NCBI GenBank assembly: GCA_020633055.1
Contig: JACKEJ010000008.1
Span: 682,001-746,000, forward strand
DNA length: 64,000 nt
Origin: Sandaracinaceae bacterium
GTDB lineage: Bacteria; Myxococcota_A; Polyangia; Polyangiales; Houyiibacteriaceae
Direction: 5' to 3'
Positions 56,473 through 64,000 of the stretch are shown piece after piece. The position numbers were made by a program, and so were the translations under genes. Numbering within the stretch: position 1 is the first letter of the stretch; every line of letters begins with the position of its first letter. Under the pieces are notes generated by a model. It had not been told where the DNA came from and did no database searches. It was given only the letters and a program-made list of their open reading frames with translations.

Positions 56473-57234
56473 ATGTGGCAAGGCACGCGCGCGAAGGACT
56501 GGCTGCTGCTGGGTGTGTGCCTGATGGCCACCGTCGGGTCGGTCGCGGGGCGGGCGTACCGCTCGGAAGACGACGGCCTGCTCGCCGTCGGTGCCTTCTT
56601 TGGTGCCTGTACGGTCGTCGCCATCAAGATCCTCGTCGACAGGCGCCGTGCGCACCAGACACGGCTCCGCGCCCCTGGTGCCTCTGCGATGCCGGGGCAG
56701 GTGCCGATCGTGCCAAACCGTCGGCGGGTAGTCGGTGTGGCCCTCGGGATCGCGGCGCTCGGCGCGTTCATGGCCGTGACGGGGGCGTCCGTCGGTCGCG
56801 CCTTCGTCATCATGAGCGTGCTGCTAGCGACGTTGGGCCTGGCGCTCCTCGTGGCGTCGGCGCTCGGGCGGGGTGCGCCCACGCTCACGTTCACGCCGCT
56901 CGGGCTGCGCGTCGAGAACCGGGTGCTAACGTTCCTGGTGCCCTGGGACGAGGTGTACATACGCCTCTACGTGCTCAGGGAGCAGGACTTCATCGCGCTC
57001 ACCCTGAAGCGCCCCGAGGAGACCGCTCGCAACGCGGACGTGCGACGCGGCGATGCGGCGCGCGAACGTGCCAAGCTCGACCTGCGCTTCCGGCGCACCC
57101 GGAAGTGGGCTGGAGACGACTTCCACATCGCCCCGGCGGCTTACGACGTGGACATGGAGACGATGCTGCGAGCGCTGCAGCGCTACGCCACCGACCCAGC
57201 CGCGCGCGCGGAGCTTGCGCACAGGGTGTCCTGA
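56473..57234 (+). CDS. Membrane protein of unknown function
   Basis: The 253-residue product starts MWQGTRAKDWLLLG and has about four hydrophobic helices in the first 140 residues (LLLGVCLMATVGSVAG; LLAVGAFFGACTVVAIKILV; VVGVALGIAALGAFMAV; FVIMSVLLATLGLALLVASA). A soluble, charge-rich C-terminal domain follows (LTFTPLGLRVENRVLTFLVP, RFRRTRKWAGDDFHIAPAAY) resembling PH-like domains of STM3941-type proteins. An upstream GTG (56464) is also possible. No role is assigned. Confidence 0.65.
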   Translation: MWQGTRAKDWLLLGVCLMATVGSVAGRAYRSEDDGLLAVGAFFGACTVVAIKILVDRRRAHQTRLRAPGASAMPGQVPIVPNRRRVVGVALGIAALGAFMAVTGASVGRAFVIMSVLLATLGLALLVASALGRGAPTLTFTPLGLRVENRVLTFLVPWDEVYIRLYVLREQDFIALTLKRPEETARNADVRRGDAARERAKLDLRFRRTRKWAGDDFHIAPAAYDVDMETMLRALQRYATDPAARAELAHRVS

Positions 57235-57285
57235 GCGGCTGCGGCGAAGTCGGCCGGCGACCGCATCGACGCGACCGTCGCGCGC

Positions 57286-57726
57286 TCAGCGGGGAGCGTG
57301 ATCGTCGGCGGGCCGGGCGATGCCGAGCGCCTTGTGGCACCAGACCACGGCCTCGGGCTCGCTCGTGAAGGTCCCTTGGGGCCACGGCGTGGCGCCCGTG
57401 AGCCACGACACGACGGTCACCGCGCCGGCGACGATGGGGTTCGTGACGATGCGCGCGTCCGCGCCGATGCGCGCCTCGAGCCCCGCGTGCTTGAGCCCGA
57501 GCGTGCGCTCCGCGACCACCGCGCGATGGCGCGCCGTGACGCTCATCAGCTCGAGCGCCCGCAAGTCGTGCACCAGCGCCACGGGGCTCTGGGCCTCGCG
57601 CAGGATGCGCTCCACGGTGTCGTACCACTCGTGGATGGCCTCGAAGGTGCCCGCCTGCGGCATGCGCAGGATGACCACGGGGTAGCGCTGCAGCTCGAAG
57701 CGGACCTTGTGGTTTGGCTCACCCAT
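57286..57726 (-). CDS. STAS/SEC14-like small protein
   Basis: The 146-residue frame starts MGEPNHKVRFELQRYPVVIL and has the pattern of SpoIIAA-like/STAS domains: a parallel beta strand VVILRMPQAGTFEAIHEWYD, SPVALVHDLRALELMSVTAR and a C-terminal helix with PEAVVWCHKALGI. An in-frame longer reading extends to 57822 with a hydrophobic leader, but the family begins here. The function is unknown. Confidence 0.6.
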   Translation of the reverse strand: MGEPNHKVRFELQRYPVVILRMPQAGTFEAIHEWYDTVERILREAQSPVALVHDLRALELMSVTARHRAVVAERTLGLKHAGLEARIGADARIVTNPIVAGAVTVVSWLTGATPWPQGTFTSEPEAVVWCHKALGIARPADDHAPR

Positions 57727-57927
57727 CGGGGCGCAGTTGAACCACAACGTGGGCCCGAAGTCGAGCGCCCGCGCGGTGCACACGAGCACCACGGGCAGCA
57801 GGCCACGGACGCTGCGGCTCACGAGCCCGCAGCGGGAAGGCCCGCGCCCTGGGTGGACTGACGCGACGACGGCCGAGCGTCGCGAGGGACGGTGCTCGAC
57901 ACGTCTGGTTTCGATACCCTACGTGGC

Positions 57928-58962
57928 GTGCATCCCGCGAGACCCCACGGAGAGCTCGGGACCCGGCAGGCGTGGCCGTGGCTCGCGTGGCTGTGTGGGC
58001 TGATCGTGGGCTGCGTAGGTGGCGCCCCGCTCCCGCAGGCAGCGGCCCCCGTGTCGTCCATGCCCAGCCAGCGCCTCCCCTCGCTGGACGCCCTGGTCGC
58101 TCCGGAGGCCTTCGCGGAGGCGCGCCTCGACCTGCGCCGGGTGCTGGCCGATCCCACATTCGTCGCCCTCGAGCGGCGGCTGATCGAGATCCTGCGCGTG
58201 GACGACAACGCACAGGATGTCGCGTACTGGCAAGGGCTCGCTCACCGCGTGGAGCAGGTGGCGTGGGCCGCCGAGGGCCCCCCAGGCAGCCGCTTCGACG
58301 ACCTGGTGGTGCTCGCGCGCGGTCGTTTCGGCACGGAGGACCTCGAGCGCCTGTCCGAGGGCGCCCGGGCGACCGACTACGAGGGGCGTCCCCTGCGCGT
58401 GCAAGGCACGTGGGCGGCAGGCCTGATCGGGGACCACACGCTCGTCGTGGGACCCCTCCGTCACGTCGAGGCCACCTGCGACCGCTTCGATGGACGGCGC
58501 CCCGCGGGCCCCGGGGCACACGCGACACTGGCAGAGGCACGCGGACGCGCAGGTTTCGGGCACCACCCGCTGACCTACGCCGTGCACTGGCGTTCGTCCC
58601 CCGACAGCACCGACAACGAGGCCGAGCGAGCGGTCATCGCGCACGACGGCCACTGCGCCGTCGACCCGGCGCTGCGCTGCGAGTTCGGCATCACCACCAA
58701 CGACGCCGACGCGCTCGAGCCGCTCCGAGCGCAGCTGCAGCAGGTCCTCGACCTCTTCGCGGCGCCGACCCCCGCGTTCCCGCTGCCCGAGCCGCTGGCC
58801 GCCATGGCGCGAGCCGTGACCTTCCGCACCGAAGGCACACGCCTCGTCGCCGCATTGGTCCAGACCCCCGAGGAGCTACACGCCGCGCTCGACGCGGCCC
58901 TCGACGTGCTGGCGTCACGCCTCGAAGTCCGCCGCGCGAACGGCGCCCCGGGCGGGCCGTAG
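57928..58962 (+). CDS. Lipoprotein of unknown function
   Basis: The GTG at 57928 gives an N-terminus with positive residues, a hydrophobic stretch (WPWLAWLCGLIVGC) and lipobox LIVGC. The mature 315 residues are helical/beta mixed (FAEARLDLRRVLADPTFVAL, LSEGARATDYEGRPLRVQGT) and end in a long helix (PEELHAALDAALDVLASRLE). Longer in-frame readings exist upstream. No family is recognised. Its 3' end is 50 bp before the histidine-rich tract. Confidence 0.7.
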   Translation: MHPARPHGELGTRQAWPWLAWLCGLIVGCVGGAPLPQAAAPVSSMPSQRLPSLDALVAPEAFAEARLDLRRVLADPTFVALERRLIEILRVDDNAQDVAYWQGLAHRVEQVAWAAEGPPGSRFDDLVVLARGRFGTEDLERLSEGARATDYEGRPLRVQGTWAAGLIGDHTLVVGPLRHVEATCDRFDGRRPAGPGAHATLAEARGRAGFGHHPLTYAVHWRSSPDSTDNEAERAVIAHDGHCAVDPALRCEFGITTNDADALEPLRAQLQQVLDLFAAPTPAFPLPEPLAAMARAVTFRTEGTRLVAALVQTPEELHAALDAALDVLASRLEVRRANGAPGGP

Positions 58963-59218
58963 CGCACCGAGACCGAGGTCGACGGTGGCCCCTCCCGGTC
59001 GTCGTGTGCGCCCACGCGTGCTCGTCCTCGTGTTCGCCCTCGTCGTCGTAGTCCTGTTCGTGTTCGTGGGCGTGCGCGTGCGCGTGCGCGTCCTCGTGAG
59101 GGTGCTTGTAGACGTGAACGTGCTCGTGAGGGTGCTCGTAGACGTGAACGTGCTCGTCTCGACCTTCCACAGGGAGGCTCGACGATGCGCCGCTTCGCAG
59201 CAAGGTCACCACGCTCAC
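58691..59218 (-). CDS. Histidine-rich open frame, minus strand (doubtful gene)
   Basis: From an ATG at 59218 the frame reads a short leader, then a His/Glu/Asp/Ala/Tyr-rich block (about residues 18-72) with repeats of HVHVYEHPHE type and DAHAHAHAHEHEQ, then an Arg-rich C-terminus. The latter half is antisense to the 3' end of the lipoprotein gene (ends 58962), so its coding status is weak. The His-rich block (59014-59166 on the plus strand) contains two near-identical 30-bp units. Metal-binding (Ni, Zn, Cu) would be expected for such sequence. Confidence 0.25.
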   Translation of the reverse strand: MSVVTLLRSGASSSLPVEGRDEHVHVYEHPHEHVHVYKHPHEDAHAHAHAHEHEQDYDDEGEHEDEHAWAHTTTGRGHRRPRSRCATARPGRRSRGGLRGVTPARRGPRRARRVAPRGSGPMRRRGVCLRCGRSRLAPWRPAARAAGTRGSAPRRGRGPAAAALGAARARRRRWW

Positions 59219-59380
59219 CGCGCGAGGCTTCTCGCTCTTCGTCCGCGAGGCTCGCAGACGGACGAGGTCGAAGACGACACCACACGTCCTGGCCGAGCCT
59301 CACGCAACATCGCGAAACCGTGCTCGGTGTTGTCGGGCGACCCGGCTGCCCGTGGCGTTCTGGAGGCGTCGGCGTAGCGC

Positions 59381-59626
59381 TTGGAGGTCTCGCCGCGCGC
59401 CGACGTGCACGACCACACTCACGAGGACGCGCACGCGCACGCGCACGAACACGCGGACGACTACGAACACGAGCACGCGAACGAGCACACTCACGAGGAC
59501 GCGCACGCGCACGAACACGCGGACGACTACGAACACGAGCACGCGGACGACTACGAACACGAACACGAACACGAGGAGGGGCACGGGGACAGCGGAGACG
59601 GGAGGTGCGAGCCCGGCCGAGCGTAG
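59381..59626 (+). CDS. Histidine-rich open frame, plus strand
   Basis: The frame starts at a TTG (59381) or a GTG at about 59405 and runs to a TAG at 59624-59626. It encodes a His/Asp/Glu-rich block (HDHTHEDAHAHAHEHADDYE type, repeated with a 72-bp period) and ends GHGDSGDGRCEPGRA. A perfect 30-bp inverted repeat links it to the opposite-strand tract (59071-59100 with 59418-59447). Such blocks bind nickel, zinc or copper. There is no clear ribosome site or second domain, so it may be a minisatellite rather than a gene. Confidence 0.35.
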   Translation: MEVSPRADVHDHTHEDAHAHAHEHADDYEHEHANEHTHEDAHAHEHADDYEHEHADDYEHEHEHEEGHGDSGDGRCEPGRA

Positions 59627-59703
59627 GGCGTGCCGGGAGCACTTCCCGTGTGGTGCGGCGACGCGGTCGGGGTACCTTCGCGCCCCCACGAGGAGCGACC
59701 CCC

Positions 59704-61245
59704 ATGGCAGAGAAGATGCGTCCCGAGCTGAGCGCGCTCTACGAGCGGCTGTCGCGCACCGAAGACGGCGTGCGCAGCGAGGCCGCCCGCAAGCGGCACG
59801 AGAAGGGCTTTCGTACCGCGCGCGAGAACCTCGCGGACCTCGTGGACCCGGGCACCTTCCTCGAGTACGGGCAGCTGGCCGTCGCGGCGCAGCGCAGCCG
59901 ACGCGACCCCGAGGACCTGCAGGTGAACACCGCGGCAGACGGCATCATCACGGGCGTCGGGTCGGTCAACGCAGCGCTGGTCGGCGACGAAGCCGCGCAG
60001 ACGGCCGTGCTGATCGGCGACTACGCCGTGCTGGCCGGGACGCAGGGCTACTTTCACCACAAGAAGCTCGACCGCATGTGCGAGCTGGCGGAGCAGCTGC
60101 ACCTGCCCGCGGTCATGTACACGGAGGGCGGCGGTGGACGCCCGGGTGACACCGACATCGTGACGGGCGTCTCGGGCCTCGACGTGCGCTCGTTCCTCAG
60201 CTGGGCGCGCCTCGGCGGCATCGTGCCGCGCATCGCGGTCAACAACGGCTACTGCTTCGCGGGGAACGCGGCGCTGTTCGGCGCGGCGGACATCACCATC
60301 GCCACGAAGACCTCGTACATCGGCATGGCCGGTCCCGCGATGATCGAGTACGGCGGGCTGGGCAAGCACGCGCCGACGGAGATCGGCCCGAGCGACGTGC
60401 AGGAGCTCAACGGCGTGCTGGACATCGTCGCCGACGACGAAGCCGAGGCCACGGCGGCCGCCAAGAAGGTGCTGAGCTACTTCCAAGGGCGCGTCCGCGA
60501 GTGGCACGCGCCCGACCAGCGGCCCCTGCGCGACGCGCTGCCCGAGGACCGTCGCTTTGGGTACAACGTGCGTCGCGTGATCGACACGCTGGCCGACACG
60601 GGCAGCTTCACCGAGCTGCGCCGCGCGCACGGCCGCAACGTCATCACGGGCTTCATGCGCCTCGAGGGGCTGCCGGTGGGCCTGGTCACGAGCGACTGCC
60701 AGCACCTGGCCGGCGCGGTGGACAGCGTGGCCGCCGAGAAGACGGCGCGCTTCCTGACGCTCTGCGACGCGTTCCGCCTGCCCATCGTCGTGCTGACCGA
60801 CACGCCGGGCTTCATGGTGGGCGTCGACAGTGAGCGACAGGGCGCGGTGCGCAAGATGTCGCAGCTGATGGTGGCGGGCGCGAGCGTGACGGTGCCCATC
60901 GTCAACATCATCTTGCGCAAGGCCTATGGCCTCGGCGCCATGGCGCTGGCGGGCGGGAGCCTGGCGAAGCCCATCTACACCGCCGCGTGGCCCACCGGCG
61001 AGGTGGGCGCCATGGGGCTCGAAGGCGCTGTGCAGCTGGGCTACCGCAAGGAGCTGGAGGCCGTGAGCGACCCACGCGAGCGCGAGGCGCTGTTCGAGCA
61101 GCTGCTGCGCAAGCTCTACGCCCAGGGCAAGGCGACGGAGTCGGCCAGCTTTCTGGAGATCGACGCGGTCATCGACCCCGCGGACACGCGCCGCACCATC
61201 GTGCGCGCCCTGCTGGCAGCGCGCGCCAAGCGGCCTACCCTGTGA
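59704..61245 (+). CDS. Acyl-CoA carboxylase carboxyltransferase (beta) subunit
   Basis: The 513-residue protein is a biotin-dependent carboxyltransferase of the propionyl/methylcrotonyl/acetyl-CoA type. The N-terminal half has the MRPELSALYERLSRTEDGVR helix, TQGYFHHKKLDRMCELAEQL and AVMYTEGGGGRPGDTD; GNAALFGAADITIATKTSYI and MAGPAMIEYGGLG fall in the crotonase-like core. The C-terminal half repeats the fold (VVLTDTPGFMVGVDSE, ILRKAYGLGAMALAGGS, GEVGAMGLEGAVQLGY). Acyl specificity is not readable; no biotin carboxylase gene is adjacent. It starts 77 bp after the histidine-rich frame. Confidence 0.9.
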   Translation: MAEKMRPELSALYERLSRTEDGVRSEAARKRHEKGFRTARENLADLVDPGTFLEYGQLAVAAQRSRRDPEDLQVNTAADGIITGVGSVNAALVGDEAAQTAVLIGDYAVLAGTQGYFHHKKLDRMCELAEQLHLPAVMYTEGGGGRPGDTDIVTGVSGLDVRSFLSWARLGGIVPRIAVNNGYCFAGNAALFGAADITIATKTSYIGMAGPAMIEYGGLGKHAPTEIGPSDVQELNGVLDIVADDEAEATAAAKKVLSYFQGRVREWHAPDQRPLRDALPEDRRFGYNVRRVIDTLADTGSFTELRRAHGRNVITGFMRLEGLPVGLVTSDCQHLAGAVDSVAAEKTARFLTLCDAFRLPIVVLTDTPGFMVGVDSERQGAVRKMSQLMVAGASVTVPIVNIILRKAYGLGAMALAGGSLAKPIYTAAWPTGEVGAMGLEGAVQLGYRKELEAVSDPREREALFEQLLRKLYAQGKATESASFLEIDAVIDPADTRRTIVRALLAARAKRPTL

Positions 61246-61262
61246 GCGTGAGACGACCCGGG

Positions 61263-62183
61263 ATGATCCCAGCATACTCGCTCGGCATCGCGCTCGCGCT
61301 GCTGGGCTGCGCTGCCGGCGCGGGCACGTCGGGCGGCGTCGCCCCTGCCGTGTTGGTCGCTCCCAGCACGGAAGGGGTGCAGCAAGGCGCGGAGGGGAGC
61401 ACACGGCCCCTCAGCCCCGAGCCGTTCGGGGAAGACCGCTATGGCTTCGTAGAAGCCAGCAGCGCCAACGGCCGCTACGTCGCGCTGCGTCGCTTCGTCG
61501 AGCGCGACGAGCCGCAGTTCGGGCACCACGGAGAGGTCATGGGCGGCGCCGACTTGGTGGTCGTCGACCTGGTGGACCTCAGCGAGCGCCCCTTCGACGA
61601 AGTGGTCGACGTCACACCCGACCGGCGCTTCATGCTGTTGTCGGTCGGAGACGCGCCCGTGCTGCTGGACAGCGTGAGGGGCCGCTTCGAGGCCCTGCGC
61701 GACGCGGACACGCGGTCCGATCACAACGCGTGCCTGGGACCCCGGCAGGCGGTGTTCTCCGCAGCTGGCGCGCGCTTGGGCTGGGTGGTCGACCAGGCGC
61801 GGGCGCTGCGCGTGCGAGACCTCGCCTCGGGTGAGGAGTGGTCGGTGCCTGCCAGCACGCCGCTCTGGCGCGGCTGGCCCGACGACGAGGGGCGCGGCGC
61901 CGTGCTGGCCGAGGTCCCGGCAGGCAGCGCCGAATGGCCGCAGCAGCACACCAGCTGCGCGTGCCGCTGGTGCAACCGCTTCGCCATGTCGTTCGGCTTC
62001 TATGGCTGGGGCGGCCCGACGTTTGCGCTCACGCACGTGGACGGCGCGGGGGTCCGCACCTCGTCGGAGGTCACCGAGGGCGAGCGCCGCTGGCACGGCC
62101 CGGACGACGCAGGCTGCACGCTCACCCCCGAGGACGGCGAGCGCGGCTACGCGCAGGGCCCCTGGCGCCGCGCGTGTCCGTGA
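61263..62183 (+). CDS. Lipoprotein of unknown function
   Basis: The N-terminus MIPAYSLGIALALLGCAAGA carries lipobox LLGC. The mature 290 residues include a beta-propeller-like pattern (YGFVEASSANGRYVALRRFV, RRFMLLSVGDAPVLLDSV, GARLGWVVDQARALRVRDLA), with paired Cys (SCACRWCNRF) and a C-terminal GPWRRACP. No family is certain. It follows the carboxyltransferase by 17 bp and may be cotranscribed. Confidence 0.78.
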   Translation: MIPAYSLGIALALLGCAAGAGTSGGVAPAVLVAPSTEGVQQGAEGSTRPLSPEPFGEDRYGFVEASSANGRYVALRRFVERDEPQFGHHGEVMGGADLVVVDLVDLSERPFDEVVDVTPDRRFMLLSVGDAPVLLDSVRGRFEALRDADTRSDHNACLGPRQAVFSAAGARLGWVVDQARALRVRDLASGEEWSVPASTPLWRGWPDDEGRGAVLAEVPAGSAEWPQQHTSCACRWCNRFAMSFGFYGWGGPTFALTHVDGAGVRTSSEVTEGERRWHGPDDAGCTLTPEDGERGYAQGPWRRACP

Positions 62184-62279
62184 GCGCGCGCGGTGCGGGC
62201 CCGCGTGCCGCCCGCCGCAGTCCATGCCGCGTCGCTGCACAGCGCCGCGCCGTCGCGCTGCCTCGCGCACGCTCGGGCG

Positions 62280-64000
62280 TCAGGCGGTCGCCTCGTCGGG
62301 GACCTGCTCCTCTGGAACGCGCCGCGCGAACAGCCCGCGCAGGCGGTACAGCATGGTGAACAGGGCGGGGATGACGAAGATGACCAGCACGCTGGAGAGC
62401 GCCAAGCCACCCAGCACGATGGCTCCGACCCCGCGATAGAGCTCGGCGCCCGCGCCGTTCGAGACCACCATCGGCAGCAGGCCCGCAAGCGACGTACTGG
62501 TGGTCATGAAGATGGGCCGGATGCGCGAACGCACCGCGTCGGCCACGGCCAGGTTCAGCTCGTCCCCCTCGCGCAGCCGCGCGAGCGCCCCATCCACCAC
62601 GAGGATGGCGTTGTTCACGACGACGCCGATGAGGATCAGGAACCCGAGCGCGGTGAGCAGGTCGAGGGGCACCGGACCGAACACCTGGTCCACGGCCACC
62701 AAGCACGCCATGCCGCCTGCCGCGGCGAGCGGCAGGCTGGCCAGCACGACCAACGGCGCGACGAAGTCCTCGAACAGCGCCGACAGCAGCAGGAAGCAGA
62801 TGAGCACGGCCAGCAGCAGCACGTCGCGGAAGTGGTCGGCCGCGATGTCGAGGTCGCCCGCCGCGCCGCTGACCTCGATGCGCACCCCTTGGGGCACCTC
62901 GCCTGCGGCGCGCATGGGGGTCACCACCTGCTCTTGCACCATGTCCATCGCGGTCTCGAGGGGCAGCGCCTCGGGCGGCGAGATCTGCAGCGTGATGGCG
63001 CGGCGGCGCTCGAGGCGCTGGATGTTGGTAGGGCCGATGTCCGTGACCGCGTCGGCGACGGAGCTGAGCGGCACGATGGCGCCAGCGCTGGTCACGAGCG
63101 GCGCGTCCATCAGCTCGAGCGGATCGCTGATGATGCCGCGACCCGGGGTCAGCGCCCGCAGGACCACGTCCACCTCGTAGCCGCTCCGCGACGTGAGCTC
63201 CCCCACGATGGCGCCGTCGACCAGCGCGTCGACCATCAGGCCCAGCTGGTCGCTGCGGATGCCGAGCGCCGCCGCCTGACGCCGCCGCGGGTGGATCTGC
63301 ACCTCGGGGGCGCCCGGATCGAGCCCCGGCACAGGGCGCACCTGCGCGCCCGGGATGGCCCGGCTGATGCTGCCCATCATGCGCCCGCCGAGCTCGGTCA
63401 GGGTGGGGATGTCCGAGCCCACCAGGTTGAGCTCGATGCTGCGCCCGCCCCCCATGCGCCCGAACAGGCTGGCTTGGTTGGTGAACCCGAAGGTGCCCGG
63501 CACGTCGGCCTGCACGCGGCGCAGGAACGGCAGGAGCGCGCCGATGTCCTCGGGACGCGTGGCCACGGCCCCCGCGAAGACGAAGCTCCCGTCGCCCACG
63601 AAGAATGAGCGCTGGATGGAGGGCACGTCGCCCACGTCGGCGCCGATGTGGGGGCCGATCTCCTCGTGCATGCGCGCGCCCATGCGCTCGAACTCCTCGG
63701 AGGAGTACCCCGGGGGCGGCACGAGCACGCCGAAGATGAGGTTGCGGTTGCCCGTGGGCAGGTACTCGAGCGCAGGGGCCAACATGAACGTCACGACCCC
63801 GGCGGCCCCCACCACGAGCGCCACGATCAGCGTCCCGCGACGCAGGTCGCGCGCCACCCAGCTGGCCGCGCCGACGATCCGCTCGCGCACCCGGTCGCCG
63901 GCTGCCGCGAAGCGCCCTGGCGCCGTCTTGGGCTTGGGCTTCAGCAGGCGTGCGGCGAGGCTCGGGATGACCCACACGGACACGACCAGCGACCACACGA
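62280..64000 (-). CDS. RND (HAE1/AcrB-type) efflux transporter, C-terminal part
   Basis: The visible 573 residues are the second half of an RND pump: a TM segment and linker (MWSLVVSVWVIPSLAARLLK), the periplasmic porter region (LIFGVLVPPPGYSSEEFERM, GRSIELNLVGSDIPTLTELG), and the last helices including ALGFLILIGVVVNNAILVVD and the Pro-rich IRPIFMTTSTSLAGLLPMVV, GVGAIVLGGLALSSVLVIFV. These are hallmark AcrB helices. The C-terminal tail is short and acidic (PEEQVPDEATA). The N-terminal half lies beyond base 64000, and MFP and OMF partners are not seen. Substrate is unknown. Confidence 0.93.
   Translation of the reverse strand, partial: VWSLVVSVWVIPSLAARLLKPKPKTAPGRFAAAGDRVRERIVGAASWVARDLRRGTLIVALVVGAAGVVTFMLAPALEYLPTGNRNLIFGVLVPPPGYSSEEFERMGARMHEEIGPHIGADVGDVPSIQRSFFVGDGSFVFAGAVATRPEDIGALLPFLRRVQADVPGTFGFTNQASLFGRMGGGRSIELNLVGSDIPTLTELGGRMMGSISRAIPGAQVRPVPGLDPGAPEVQIHPRRRQAAALGIRSDQLGLMVDALVDGAIVGELTSRSGYEVDVVLRALTPGRGIISDPLELMDAPLVTSAGAIVPLSSVADAVTDIGPTNIQRLERRRAITLQISPPEALPLETAMDMVQEQVVTPMRAAGEVPQGVRIEVSGAAGDLDIAADHFRDVLLLAVLICFLLLSALFEDFVAPLVVLASLPLAAAGGMACLVAVDQVFGPVPLDLLTALGFLILIGVVVNNAILVVDGALARLREGDELNLAVADAVRSRIRPIFMTTSTSLAGLLPMVVSNGAGAELYRGVGAIVLGGLALSSVLVIFVIPALFTMLYRLRGLFARRVPEEQVPDEATA

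Overview
The window is high-GC DNA that reads as a chromosomal segment of a myxobacterium-like organism (Myxococcota; exact order not determinable by eye). The reasons are three membrane-anchored Hanks-type Ser/Thr kinases, many lipoproteins and PEGA/TPR-type envelope proteins, a C-terminal MYXO-CTERM-like sorting tail at 3718-5175, and a sequence upstream of imuA that nearly fits the LexA box I recall for Myxococcus xanthus. Genes are dense and many overlap by 4 bp (ATGA or GTGA), so translational coupling is common.

Layout. 1-3642 (minus): a DUF2064/TIGR04282 protein cut by the window edge, a GT2 glycosyltransferase, a LysM/TPR protein and a PEGA-tailed kinase form one chain. 3718-5990 (minus): a zinc-dependent phospholipase-like exported protein and a lipoprotein. 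6207-9457: mobA, then a minus-strand chain of DegT aminotransferase, ABC ATPase and rhodanese, with a small tandem duplication over the ABC/rhodanese junction. 9480-15807 (minus): a complete imuA-imuB-dnaE2 mutagenesis cassette with a LexA-like box. 15973-18452: a nitrobindin-like gene, then uppS-cdsA. 18453-19194: a gene-free region holding three perfect 14-bp parS cores. 19195-22081: a CbpA-type DnaJ protein and bioF-bioD.

22082-22608 holds a 15-bp tandem array, a 127-bp palindromic element, tRNA-Ala(CGC) and a terminator. A second, partly duplicated copy of the palindromic element lies at 29255-29486 ahead of rpsU; the outer stems of the two loci differ but remain paired. Between them are a DUF805/SRPBCC membrane protein, serC, a hypothetical gene, and an MBL-fold/aldehyde dehydrogenase pair. 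29581-35631 (plus): ribosomal protein S21, a c-type cytochrome, a PPi-type phosphofructokinase, a TetR regulator, an unknown 520-residue protein and an ethanolamine permease. 36155-38246 (minus): a ferredoxin-MBL fusion and a lipoprotein with a degenerate penicillin-binding transpeptidase domain. 38354-48741: a patatin, a kinase, an adenylate-forming-like protein, a GNAT protein, and a long minus-strand run of envelope genes fed by a third kinase.

48846-52304 (plus): a GntR regulator, a small protein, a GMC oxidoreductase and an unknown protein form an overlapping operon. 52357-58962: lipoproteins, a YeiH-type transporter with a divergent LysR regulator, and small unknown proteins. 58963-59703: two oppositely oriented histidine-rich tracts sharing a perfect 30-bp inverted repeat. 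59704-64000: an acyl-CoA carboxylase carboxyltransferase, a lipoprotein and the C-terminal part of an RND efflux pump.

The strongest candidates for something new are the palindromic element with compensatory stem changes, the parS cluster without parA or parB beside it, and the histidine-rich inverted repeat locus. All product calls come from motif reading; no database search was possible.
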